Positions 8,403 through 19,386 of a DNA stretch of 27,654 nucleotides are shown here, in pieces. Numbering within the stretch: the first letter of the stretch is position 1; each line of letters begins with the position of its first letter. The notes beneath the pieces are model-generated. The model was not told the DNA's origin. It ran no database searches and worked only from the letters and a program-made list of their open reading frames with translations. The position numbers were made by a program, and so were the translations under genes. This DNA is from RGDT01 sp964630925. GTDB lineage: Bacteria; Planctomycetota; Planctomycetia; Gemmatales; Gemmataceae. The stretch spans positions 1 through 27,654 of the forward strand of contig CAZVZK010000140.1 in the NCBI GenBank assembly GCA_964630925.1, in the 5' to 3' direction.

Positions 8403-9830
8403 ATGAACGCACCCGCACGCGCCCTGTCGTGCTTCGCCGCCCTCGCCGGCGCCGCCGTCCTCCTCGCCGCCGACGCCCCCGCCGGCGATTGGCCGCAGTG
8501 GCGCGGCCCCAACCGCGACGGCGTCTCCACGGAGACCGGCCTGCTCAAGACGTGGCCCGCCGACGGGCCGAAGCAGATTCAGAAGATCACCGGGATCGGC
8601 GGCGGCTACTCCACCGTTGCCGTCGTCGGCGGGCGCATCTACACCACCGGCGCCAAGGGCATGCCCCCCGGCAAGGGCGGCGGCGGCAAGGGCGGCGGCG
8701 GGTTCGGCAAGGGCGGTTTCGGCGGGGGCGGCCCCAGCCACACCGAGTCGCTCGTCTGCATCGACGCCAGGACCGGCAAGGAGCTGTGGGCGACGAAGAT
8801 CGGCAAGACCAGCGGCGCGTTCGCCGGGCCGCGCTCGACGCCCGCCGTCTCCGGCGGCCGCGTCTACGCCATGTCGTCCGACGGCAACCTCGTGTGCGTG
8901 AACGCCGAGAAGGGCGACGTGGTGTGGAAGAAGGATCTGAAGTCGGACTACGGCGGCGAGGCGGGGATGTTCGCCTACAGCGAGTCGGTGCTGATCGACG
9001 GGGGCCGCGTGGTGGTCACGCCGGGCGGCAGCCGGGCCACCATCCTGGCGCTCAACAAGGACACCGGCAAGGACGCCCTCCGCGCCCCCGTCACCGGCCT
9101 GACCTCCACGGGCGGCAAGGGCAAGGGCGGCTTCGGCGGCGGGGGCTTCGGCAAGGGCGGCGGCGGGTTCGGCAAGGGCAAGGGCGGCGGCTACAGCTCG
9201 GCGGCCTACTCGTCGGTGGTGGCCGCCGACATCGCCGGCGAGAAGACGTACGTGCAGTTCCTCTCCGGCGGCGTGGTCGGCGTGTCGGCGAAGACGGGCA
9301 AGCTCCTGTGGAACTACGACGCCCCGTCGTGCGGGATGGCCAACGCCTCGACGCCCATCGTGAAGGGCGACGCGGTGTTCGCCGCCTCGGGCTACTCCAA
9401 CGGCGGCGGCCGGGCTGATGTCACCAAGGGCGAAACAGGCATGAAGGCGAAGGAGAAGTATTTCCTCAAGTCCATGCAGAACCAGCACGGCGGCATGGTC
9501 CTGGTGGACGGCCACGTCTACGGCACGAGCGAGACCCACTTCATGTGCGTCAACTTCGACAGCGGCGAGGTGACCAAGAGCGTGCGCGTGTCGGCCAAGG
9601 GCTCGGTGGTGGCGGCCGACGGCATGATCTACTTCCGCAGCGAGCGGGGTGCGGTCCATCTGCTCGAGGCCGACCCGAAGACGCTGACGGAGAAGGGCCG
9701 CTTCACGCCGAAGGACAAATCGGGCGACAGCACATGGGCGGTGCCGGTGATCGCGGGCGGCAAGCTGTACCTGCGCGACTGGGACACGCTGCTGATCTAC
9801 GACGTGAAGGCGGAGAAGACGGAGAAGTGA
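8403..9830 (+). CDS. Exported PQQ-binding-like beta-propeller protein
   Basis: A 475-residue protein with a signal peptide (hydrophobic stretch about 8-23, then ADAPAGDWPQW). GDWPQWRGPNRDGVSTETGLL is the typical opening of planctomycete PQQ-like propellers. Blade motifs follow: LVCIDARTGKELWATKIG, LVCVNAEKGDVVWKKDL, GVSAKTGKLLWNYDAP, MCVNFDSGEVTKSVRV and KLYLRDWDTLLIYDVKAE. The fold is shared with BamB and quinoprotein dehydrogenases, but no quinone-enzyme active site is evident, so a structural or binding role outside the cytoplasm is more likely. Two Gly/Lys/Phe-rich insertions (about residues 85-112 and 236-265) interrupt the propeller, probably as loops. The start at 8403 is chosen for the signal peptide and a GGAG about ten bases upstream; the frame is open further upstream but that part is not protein-like. 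Confidence 0.88.
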   Translation: MNAPARALSCFAALAGAAVLLAADAPAGDWPQWRGPNRDGVSTETGLLKTWPADGPKQIQKITGIGGGYSTVAVVGGRIYTTGAKGMPPGKGGGGKGGGGFGKGGFGGGGPSHTESLVCIDARTGKELWATKIGKTSGAFAGPRSTPAVSGGRVYAMSSDGNLVCVNAEKGDVVWKKDLKSDYGGEAGMFAYSESVLIDGGRVVVTPGGSRATILALNKDTGKDALRAPVTGLTSTGGKGKGGFGGGGFGKGGGGFGKGKGGGYSSAAYSSVVAADIAGEKTYVQFLSGGVVGVSAKTGKLLWNYDAPSCGMANASTPIVKGDAVFAASGYSNGGGRADVTKGETGMKAKEKYFLKSMQNQHGGMVLVDGHVYGTSETHFMCVNFDSGEVTKSVRVSAKGSVVAADGMIYFRSERGAVHLLEADPKTLTEKGRFTPKDKSGDSTWAVPVIAGGKLYLRDWDTLLIYDVKAEKTEK

Positions 9831-9840
9831 CCTTGGGGAG

Positions 9841-9928
9841 GGATGAGGGATGAGGGATGAAAGGAGTCGCGTGATGGCCGGCTCGCCCGTCCGGCCCTAT
9901 TTCATCCTTCATCCTTCATCCTTCATCC
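9841..9928. repeat. Nested inverted repeat built from 7-base units
   Basis: Three tandem 7-mers GGATGAG/GGATGAA (9841-9861) face four tandem copies of TTCATCC (9901-9928). The blocks are mutual reverse complements apart from G/A variants, so they can form a stem of about 21 bp. Between them GGCCGG (9876-9881) and CCGGCC (9891-9896) make an inner hairpin. The element begins ten bases after the PQQ-like stop and ends 19 bases before the Dabb start. A related AAGGATGAAGGA occurs near 27581. Confidence 0.7.
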
Positions 9929-9947
9929 TTCCGCACCGGGGTCGCCG

Positions 9948-10280
9948 ATGTCCGACACGCTGCTCGTCCACAACGTCTACTTCAAGCTGCACGACCGCTC
10001 GCCGGAGGCGGCCCAGGCCCTGGTGGCGGCGTGCCGCAAGTACCTGACGGACCACGACGGGATCGTGTTCTTCGCGTGCGGGACGCTGTGCCCCGACCTG
10101 CGCCGCGAAGTGAACGACCTGAACTTCGACGTGGGCCTGCACATCGTCTTCCGCGACAAGGCGGCGCACGACGCCTACCAGGACGCGCCGACGCACCACG
10201 CCTTCGTCAACGAGAACAAGGCCGGCTGGGCCAACGTGCGCGTCTTCGACTCGCTGGCCGGCCAGGGCAAGACGCCGTGA
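9948..10280 (+). CDS. Dabb-domain (stress-responsive A/B barrel) protein
   Basis: A 110-residue protein forming one Dabb-type dimeric alpha/beta barrel: LLVHNVYFKLHDRSPEAAQALVAACRKYL as first strand and helix, then GIVFFACGTL, the NFDVGLHIVFRDKAAHDAYQDAPTHHAFV region with its conserved strand and H-rich helix, and a last strand around VRVFDSLA. The family resembles plant stress protein HS1/SP1; some relatives are enzymes of polyketide cyclisation, but for bacterial copies like this no reaction is known. No signal peptide is present. The ATG lies 19 bases after the 7-mer repeat element. The last 82 codons are duplicated after the kinase gene at 14372-14617, with 10 differences in 246 bases. 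Confidence 0.85.
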   Translation: MSDTLLVHNVYFKLHDRSPEAAQALVAACRKYLTDHDGIVFFACGTLCPDLRREVNDLNFDVGLHIVFRDKAAHDAYQDAPTHHAFVNENKAGWANVRVFDSLAGQGKTP

Positions 10281-10321
10281 GGCGGCGCGGGGCAGACCTG
10301 TCCGCCCCCCGGACGCGGGCG

Positions 10322-10327
10322 TATGCT
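10322..10327 (+). promoter_or_regulatory. -10-like TATGCT before the kinase
   Basis: TATGCT ends 40 bases before the ATG at 10368. This is the same spacing seen for TAGGCT before the LRR gene (40) and close to TAGAAT before the DUF4139 gene (42). It overlaps an earlier in-frame ATG at 10323, so if it is the promoter, translation must start at 10368. No clear -35 is visible. Confidence 0.35.
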
Positions 10328-10367
10328 TCCCCAAACCCCCCCATCCGACACCAGCCTGCTGGCGCTC

Positions 10368-14318
<3,951 letters not shown>

Positions 14319-14371
14319 CGGCGCTCACCGGCTCCGGGACGTGTCACGCCATCAGCCGACCTTCGCGAGGG

Positions 14372-14617
14372 CGCAAGTACCTGACGGACCACGACGGGAT
14401 CGTGTTCTTCGCGTCCGGGACGCTGTGCGCCGAGCTGCGCCGCGAGGTGAACGACCTGAACTTCGACGTGGGCCTGCACATCGTCTTCCGCGACAAGGCG
14501 GCGCACGACGCCTACCAGGACGCGCCGACGCACCACGCCTTCGTCAACGAGAACAAGGCCGGCTGGGCCAACGTGCGCGTCTTCGACTCGCTGGCGGGCC
14601 AGGGCCGGGCTCCTTGA
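14372..14617 (+). pseudogene. 5'-truncated second copy of the Dabb gene
   Basis: This stretch aligns without gaps to 10035-10280, the last 82 codons of the complete Dabb gene including its stop. I count 10 differences in 246 bases. The central block matching 10110-10258 (149 bases) is identical, and changes cluster at the two ends. The first 29 codons are missing: the similarity stops abruptly at 14372, and I find no ATG, GTG or TTG in frame close upstream. The encoded part would differ at FFAS for FFAC, AE for PD, and the C-terminal GRAP for GKTP. It begins 53 bases after the kinase stop. It is best read as a duplication remnant or recombination scar. Confidence 0.85.
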
Positions 14618-14655
14618 TTCCGTCGTCCCCTCTGGCGTCCCGCGTGTCATGCCGT

Positions 14656-14661
14656 TAGGCT
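14656..14661 (+). promoter_or_regulatory. -10-like TAGGCT before the LRR gene
   Basis: TAGGCT ends 40 bases before the ATG at 14702. TCTGG lies 25 bases upstream of it (14631-14635), the same arrangement as at 502/527. It supports 14702 rather than the GTG at 14678 as the start, since the transcript would begin close to or within the longer version. Confidence 0.35.
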
Positions 14662-14701
14662 GGACGGTGGGAAGACGGTGTCTTTGGGAGTGCCTGCCGC
14701 G

Positions 14702-16435
14702 ATGCACGCCAGAATCAAGAACGCCCTGCTGCTCACGCTGACGCTGGGGATGCTCGGCGCCGGCGTGGCCGCCGCCGCCTTCCGCCTCGCCGACACGCCG
14801 CCCGCCAAGGCGCCGGCCGCCGAGCCGCCCGCCAAGGCGCGCGTGTTCAAATCCACCCTGCCGCTCATCGTCTACCAGATCGTCGATGGCGAGCCGCTCA
14901 AGACGCTCGGGCAGACCGGCCCCGGCGGCGCCGCCAAGGGCGTCAACATCCCCGCCGGCGCCAACTGGGCCGTGCAGCCGATCGCTGGCTTCGGCGGTGG
15001 CTTCGGCCAGCTCGGTAACCTCGGCGGCCAGTTCGGCATCATGGGCGGCGGCCTCCAGCTCGGCGGGTTCGGCGGTGCCATGCCGCCAGGGGCCATCGGG
15101 GCCGTCGGCGCCGTGGGCGGCATGATCGGCGGCGTGCCGCCCAAGGGCAAGCTGCCCAAGGGCAAGGCGCCGCCCGCGCCCGTCTTCGGCATGAAGCTCG
15201 AAGGCGCCGGCCTCAAGGCCCTCGTCACCGAGATGAAGAAGCAGTCCATCCCCGGCCTCGTCCTCGACTTCCCGCCCATCTCCGCCGAGGACTTCGGGCA
15301 GATCGCCAACATCGCCGGCCTACGCTCCCTCATCGTCCGCGGCTCCAGCGGCTTCTCGCCCGAGCACCTCGCCAAGCTGGAGGCCGCCAAGGCGCTACGC
15401 TTCCTGTCCATCGAACACGTGCCGGTCAAGCCGGAGGGCCTCAAGGCGCTGGCCAAGGCGCCCGCCCTGGCCGAGCTGCACCTGGCCGGCGAGGGGCTGA
15501 CGTCGAAGGACATGGAGGCTCTGGGGGGCATGAAGTACCTCACCGCCCTGCGCTGGCAGCACGGCCCCGGCGCGGACGGCCTCGCCTTCCTCAAGGGGCT
15601 GGCGTCCCTCAAGCGGCTCGAGCTGGTCGGCGGGTTCACCGACACCGACCTCAAGGCGCTCAAGGAGATGTCAAACCTCGAGGTCGTCCGCCTCTTCCAG
15701 ACGGCGACAACGGACGACGTGATGGACCTGCTGAAGCCGCACAAGGACCTGCGCGTCCTGGCGCTGGACGGGCACCGCTCGCCGGTGGGCGTCGGCATGC
15801 AGCCGCTGGCGACCGTCAACGCCGGCAAGCTGCATTGGCACATGATGAACGGCTTCGGCGGCGGCCTCGGCGGCTTGAACCTGGGGGGCGGGCTGGCCCT
15901 GGGCGGGGCCGCCGGCTTCATGGGCGGCCCCGGCGTGGGGGCGATGCCCGGCCCGCAATTCACCGCGAAGTCCCTGGAGAGGCTGGCCGATTTCGATAAG
16001 CTCGCCGAGGTGAGCGTCTACCACAACAAGCTCAAGGACGCCGACGTGGCCCCGCTGGCGAAGCTCACGGGGCTGCGGAGGCTGGCCCTGTTCGCGCCGG
16101 AGGTGACCGACGCCGGCGTCAACAGGCTCAAGGCCCTGACGAAGCTGGAGGTGCTGGACCTGCGCGGCACGGACATAACCACGGCGGCCGCCGCGGCGCT
16201 GCGGGCGTTGCCGGCGCTCCGGGTGCTGCGGGTGAATCTGGTGGCGGAGGACGCGGGCCACAAGAAGAAGCTGGCGACGTGGCGGGCGGCTCTGCCCAAG
16301 GTGAGCGTGCAGCCGCTCCCGACGACGGCGGGCATCACCCTGGGCGCCGGCGGCTTCGGGGGCTTCGGCGGCGCCGGCTTCGGCATCGGCGGCGGTGCCA
16401 TCGGCGGCGGCGCGATGCTCGGCGGCAAGCCGTGA
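14702..16435 (+). CDS. Exported leucine-rich-repeat protein with Gly-rich segments
   Basis: About 577 residues with a signal peptide (hydrophobic stretch about 9-25: LLLTLTLGMLGAGVAAAAF). A Gly-rich, low-complexity segment (about 90-155, many GGFGG and GGxxGG steps) precedes leucine-rich repeats of bacterial type, for example LRSLIVRGSSGFSPEHLAKLEA, LAELHLAGEGLTSKDMEALGG, LKRLELVGGFTDTDLKALKEM, LRRLALFAPEVTDAGVNRLKAL and LEVLDLRGTDITTAAAAALRAL. A second Gly-rich stretch interrupts the repeats (about 380-415), and a third forms the C-terminus. LRR arrays of this kind bind proteins; the partner is unknown. The ATG at 14702 is preferred over GTG 14678 because GGGAG lies 11 bases upstream and the signal peptide begins there. 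It follows the truncated Dabb copy by 84 bases and ends facing the cytochrome lipoprotein gene. Confidence 0.85.
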   Translation: MHARIKNALLLTLTLGMLGAGVAAAAFRLADTPPAKAPAAEPPAKARVFKSTLPLIVYQIVDGEPLKTLGQTGPGGAAKGVNIPAGANWAVQPIAGFGGGFGQLGNLGGQFGIMGGGLQLGGFGGAMPPGAIGAVGAVGGMIGGVPPKGKLPKGKAPPAPVFGMKLEGAGLKALVTEMKKQSIPGLVLDFPPISAEDFGQIANIAGLRSLIVRGSSGFSPEHLAKLEAAKALRFLSIEHVPVKPEGLKALAKAPALAELHLAGEGLTSKDMEALGGMKYLTALRWQHGPGADGLAFLKGLASLKRLELVGGFTDTDLKALKEMSNLEVVRLFQTATTDDVMDLLKPHKDLRVLALDGHRSPVGVGMQPLATVNAGKLHWHMMNGFGGGLGGLNLGGGLALGGAAGFMGGPGVGAMPGPQFTAKSLERLADFDKLAEVSVYHNKLKDADVAPLAKLTGLRRLALFAPEVTDAGVNRLKALTKLEVLDLRGTDITTAAAAALRALPALRVLRVNLVAEDAGHKKKLATWRAALPKVSVQPLPTTAGITLGAGGFGGFGGAGFGIGGGAIGGGAMLGGKP

Positions 16436-16444
16436 CGGAGGCGG

Positions 16445-16581
16445 AAGAGCTGTCGACGGATCACACGGATCACACGGATCAGAACCAAAGCAGGCAGGCA
16501 GAGGACACAGGGGTCTTCTGCCTGCCTGCTTCTTGTGTTGGCTGTTACCCGTGTGATCCGTGCGATCCGCGGACAGCTCTT
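16445..16581. repeat. Long nested inverted repeat between convergent genes
   Basis: Outer arms of 33 bp (16445-16477 and 16549-16581) are complementary at 30 of 33 positions. The left arm contains tandem GGATCACAC steps. Inside is a perfect 15-bp stem, AAGCAGGCAGGCAGA (16488-16502) with TCTGCCTGCCTGCTT (16517-16531). The element fills nearly all of the gap between the LRR and cytochrome genes, which converge on it. It probably ends both transcripts, but its size and built-in tandem repeats exceed a normal terminator. Confidence 0.8.
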
Positions 16582-16588
16582 CTGTGGC

Positions 16589-17239
16589 TCAAGGGGCCGG
16601 GACGGCTTGGGCCGCCGGGGCGGGCGGGGCGGCCAGGGCGGTCGGCTTGATGACGTAGGTGAACGCGCCCAGCAGCGAGCCGGCCTCGTGCTTCGGGTGG
16701 CAGCTCTTGCAGTCTGCCCGTGAGCGGATCGCCCCCAGCACGCGGATCTCGCCCTCCGACTCCTGCACCCGCACCGCCTCGCCCGCCTGCAAGGCCGGCA
16801 ACGCCGCCGCCTCGAACGAGTCCAGCTCGCGCGTCTTCGGCCGCGCCGCGGCGAACCGCCTCATTCCCGACGCGGGGTAGACGCCCGGCGTCTCCTGGTT
16901 CAGCAGGCTCACCAGCTCCACCTTGTCCATCACCCACGCCGACGGCTTCATGGTCGGGATCGGGGCGCCCGTCTCGTCCACCTCCTGCGCCGGCAGGTCC
17001 AGCGACTTCGGGTAGCTCGGCGACGGGTGCGACAGGACGATCATCCGCCCGCCGCCGAAGCCGTCCGTCTTCACGAACAGCTCCACGCACTTGTCGTGGT
17101 GGGCCGTCAACAGGTTGTCGCGCAGGGCCGCCCGCGCCGCCGACTCCTTGTCCGTGTCCTTCTTCTTGGCGCAACCCGGCGCGGCCAGGATGCCCAGGGC
17201 GATGGCCAGCGAAGCGGCGCCCAGCGTGATGCGATTCAT
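16589..17239 (-). CDS. Monoheme c-type lipoprotein, Tll0287/DUF3365-like
   Basis: A 216-residue protein with a lipoprotein-type signal (GILAAPGC, Cys23; Ala rather than Leu at -3 makes the lipobox imperfect). One heme site, CKSCH (residues 177-181), is followed by a segment ending GSLLGAFTYVI, the ending seen in Tll0287-like heme domains. Before it lie strand-rich parts of a PAS-like fold (DSFEAAALPALQAGEAVRVQESEGEIRVLGAIR). Such domains act as extracytoplasmic redox or gas sensors or electron carriers; here there is no fused kinase, so a free carrier or stress protein is possible. The Ala/Pro-rich tail (about 198-216) is low complexity. It is divergent from the DUF1501 gene and convergent with the LRR gene. 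The C-terminal family assignment is by motif only. Confidence 0.75.
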   Translation of the reverse strand: MNRITLGAASLAIALGILAAPGCAKKKDTDKESAARAALRDNLLTAHHDKCVELFVKTDGFGGGRMIVLSHPSPSYPKSLDLPAQEVDETGAPIPTMKPSAWVMDKVELVSLLNQETPGVYPASGMRRFAAARPKTRELDSFEAAALPALQAGEAVRVQESEGEIRVLGAIRSRADCKSCHPKHEAGSLLGAFTYVIKPTALAAPPAPAAQAVPAP

Positions 17240-17472
17240 GACAACCCTCTGTGTAAGTGAGCGGCGGACGAGGTGGTGAATGGTACCCTTTCCCTGATAC
17301 GCGGCATAGAGACGCTGCTTGCGCCTGTTACAGCGGCGTTACACCTTCCGGTGGGGAGACTCGGGCTGAGACTCAGGCCCTGTCGGGGCCCCGCTCGCCT
17401 GGAATCCAGTACGCCGACGGGCCGGGGGGCGTTGAGCCGAGCTTTCCGTTTCCCTCGGGGCCTCCGGCCGGA

Positions 17473-17478
17473 TATGAT
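17473..17478 (+). promoter_or_regulatory. -10-like TATGAT before the DUF1501 gene
   Basis: TATGAT (4 of 6, or 5 of 6 counting TA...AT, to TATAAT) ends 27 bases before the ATG at 17506. No convincing -35 is visible in the Gly/Pro-coding-like GC-rich sequence upstream. The remainder of the 266-base divergent spacer 17240-17505 shows only a GTTACA repeat near 17329-17342. Confidence 0.3.
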
Positions 17479-17505
17479 GCCAGCTACCCCGCCAGAGGCC
17501 CCGCC

Positions 17506-18936
17506 ATGCTCCGCATCCTCGGCTCCCATCAGCCCGTGTCGCGCCGCCAGGCCCTCGTCGCCGGAGTGGCCGGCGGGCTGTCGCTGCCGGCCCTCCTCGC
17601 CGCCGACGCCACCCGTGGCCGCTCCGAGCTGGGGGGCGTCTCGCCCCCCAGACCCCCCGTCGCCCACTTCGGACAGGCCAAGGCGTGCATCCTCCTGCAC
17701 CTGTACGGCTCGCCGCCCCAGCACGAGACGTTCGACCCCAAGCCCGACGCACCCGAGGACGTGCGCGGCGAGCTGAGGCCCATCGCCACCAGCGTCCCCG
17801 GACTGCGCATCGGCGAATTCCTGCCGCGGACGGCGGCGCGGATGCACCGCGTCTCGCTCATCCGCTCGATGACCCACCCCTACCCGATCCACGGCGTCGC
17901 CTACGCCCTGACCGGCGTGCCGAAGATCGACGTGCCGATGGAGCTGAATCCGAGGGACGGGCGGCACTGGCCGTACATCGGCAGCGTCCTCGACGCCGTC
18001 GAACGCAAGGGCCGCCGCGACGTGCCCGTCCACGCCGGCCTGCCGTGGAAGCTCAGCAGCCGCGCCGAGCCGTTCCGCCGCGCCGGCCCCTACGGCGGCT
18101 TCCTCGGGGCCGGGTATGACCCCGTCTGGGCCGAGCTGCACGGCTCCTCCACCGCCGCCGACCCGTACGACGGCGTCGGGCTGGACACGCACTTCAAGGC
18201 CATGCCGCCCGGCGGGGAGCCGATCACCCTCGACCGCCTGGACCGGCGGCGCTCGCTGTTGGCGCAGATGGAGGCCGCCCGGCGCGGGATCGACGCGGGC
18301 GGATACCCGCGGCAGCGCGGCATGGCGATGGAGATGCTGACCTCGTCGCGCCTGGTGCAGGCGCTCGACACCCGCCGCGAGCCGTCCAAGGTGCGGCAGC
18401 GCTACGGCGCGACGCTGTTCGGCCAGTCGGTGCTGACGGCCCGGCGCATGGTCGAGGCCGGCGTGCGCCTGGTGACGGTCTTCTGGGACGAGTTCAAGGA
18501 GGCCAACTCGGCGTGGGACACCCACGTCAAGCAGACGCCGCGGCTCAAGACCCTCTGCCCCGGCTTCGACATGGCATTCACCGCCCTCCTCGACGACCTG
18601 AGCGAGCGTGGCCTGCTCGACACGACGCTGATCGTGGTGACGACGGAGCACGGCCGCACGCCGAAGGTGACGAAGACGCCCGGCGGCGGGCGCGAGCACT
18701 GGTCGGGGGCGTACGGGACGATCCTGGCCGGCGGCGGCATCAAGGCGGGGGCGGTCCACGGCTCGACGGACCGTGAGGCGGGCTTCCCGAAGGAACACCC
18801 CACGTCGCCCAAGGACGTGCTGGCGACGATGTATCATTTGCTCGGCGTGCCGGACGATACGCACCTCAGCGACCGCGAGGGCCGGCCCATGCCGCTGCTG
18901 CCCGAGGGCAAGATCCTGACGCCCCTACTGGCCTGA
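17506..18936 (+). CDS. DUF1501 protein with Tat signal
   Basis: A 476-residue protein of the DUF1501 family, which belongs to the alkaline-phosphatase/sulfatase-like fold and is greatly expanded in planctomycetes. The N-terminus carries a twin-arginine signal, SRRQALVAGVAGGLSLPALL (about residues 11-30), so export is in the folded state. Family landmarks include ACILLHLYGSPPQHETFDPKP, RTAARMHRVSLIRSMTHPYPIHG, GVRLVTVFWDEF, DTTLIVVTTEHGRTPKV, and near the end GGGREHWSGAYGTILAGGGI and HPTSPKDVLATMYHLLGV. Biochemical activity is not established. DUF1501 genes usually sit next to DUF1549/DUF1553 cytochrome-like genes; no such partner is present here. The gene's last 12 bases overlap the end of the oppositely oriented membrane-protein gene. 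The start is fixed by the Tat signal; AGAGG lies about eight bases upstream. Confidence 0.93.
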   Translation: MLRILGSHQPVSRRQALVAGVAGGLSLPALLAADATRGRSELGGVSPPRPPVAHFGQAKACILLHLYGSPPQHETFDPKPDAPEDVRGELRPIATSVPGLRIGEFLPRTAARMHRVSLIRSMTHPYPIHGVAYALTGVPKIDVPMELNPRDGRHWPYIGSVLDAVERKGRRDVPVHAGLPWKLSSRAEPFRRAGPYGGFLGAGYDPVWAELHGSSTAADPYDGVGLDTHFKAMPPGGEPITLDRLDRRRSLLAQMEAARRGIDAGGYPRQRGMAMEMLTSSRLVQALDTRREPSKVRQRYGATLFGQSVLTARRMVEAGVRLVTVFWDEFKEANSAWDTHVKQTPRLKTLCPGFDMAFTALLDDLSERGLLDTTLIVVTTEHGRTPKVTKTPGGGREHWSGAYGTILAGGGIKAGAVHGSTDREAGFPKEHPTSPKDVLATMYHLLGVPDDTHLSDREGRPMPLLPEGKILTPLLA

Positions 18937-19386
18937 AGGGCCGCCCTCGCTGAACGTCACGGACCAGGCGGTGAGCGCGACGCCCACCAGCAGGGCCAGC
19001 GCGCCCACGGGGACGAGCAGCACCCACGCCGACGGGTCCATCTCCGTGCAGCCGACGCCGCCCAGGAAGAAGCCGGCCGGCAGGAGCAAGAGGGCGTCCA
19101 TCACCAGGAACGACGCCAGCCGCAGCCGCCACTCGCCCCAGGCGGCCTTCTCCGCCGCCACGGCGAACGCGAGCTGCACCAGCGACAGGAGCGTGCCGTG
19201 GGCGTGCGCCAGCGTCCACATGAGGCGGCGGATGCGGTTCGCGGGGTCCAGGTAAGAGCCGGACTTGAAGCCGTGCAGCCCCTCGAGGACGAGGCCGAGG
19301 GTGAGGAACGCCAGCAGGCCCCACCAGCCGAGCATCTGGTGCCGCCGGGCGATCCGACGCCTCGTTTCGTCTGGGGTGTCACTCAT
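18925..19386 (-). CDS. Four-helix integral membrane protein coupled to the cytochrome
   Basis: A 153-residue membrane protein I do not recognise. Four hydrophobic segments are visible at about 20-38, 57-78, 90-110 and 119-142. A conserved-looking HAHGTLLSLVQLAF motif opens the second helix, giving two histidines (61, 63) that could bind heme or metal; this is speculation. The start MSDTPDETRRR overlaps the end of the cytochrome gene by eight bases (19379-19386, reading ATGAGTGA), so translation is coupled and the two proteins probably work together. The frame is open upstream to 19449, but that part lies inside the cytochrome gene and is not protein-like. The gene ends in a 12-base convergent overlap with the DUF1501 gene. 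Confidence 0.75.
   Translation of the reverse strand: MSDTPDETRRRIARRHQMLGWWGLLAFLTLGLVLEGLHGFKSGSYLDPANRIRRLMWTLAHAHGTLLSLVQLAFAVAAEKAAWGEWRLRLASFLVMDALLLLPAGFFLGGVGCTEMDPSAWVLLVPVGALALLVGVALTAWSVTFSEGGPSGQ

Noticed and set aside
16461..16581. CRISPR-like array from the GGATCACAC and other short repeats
   Set aside because: Repeats are 9 bases in tandem without spacers and form inverted arms. No cas genes are present.
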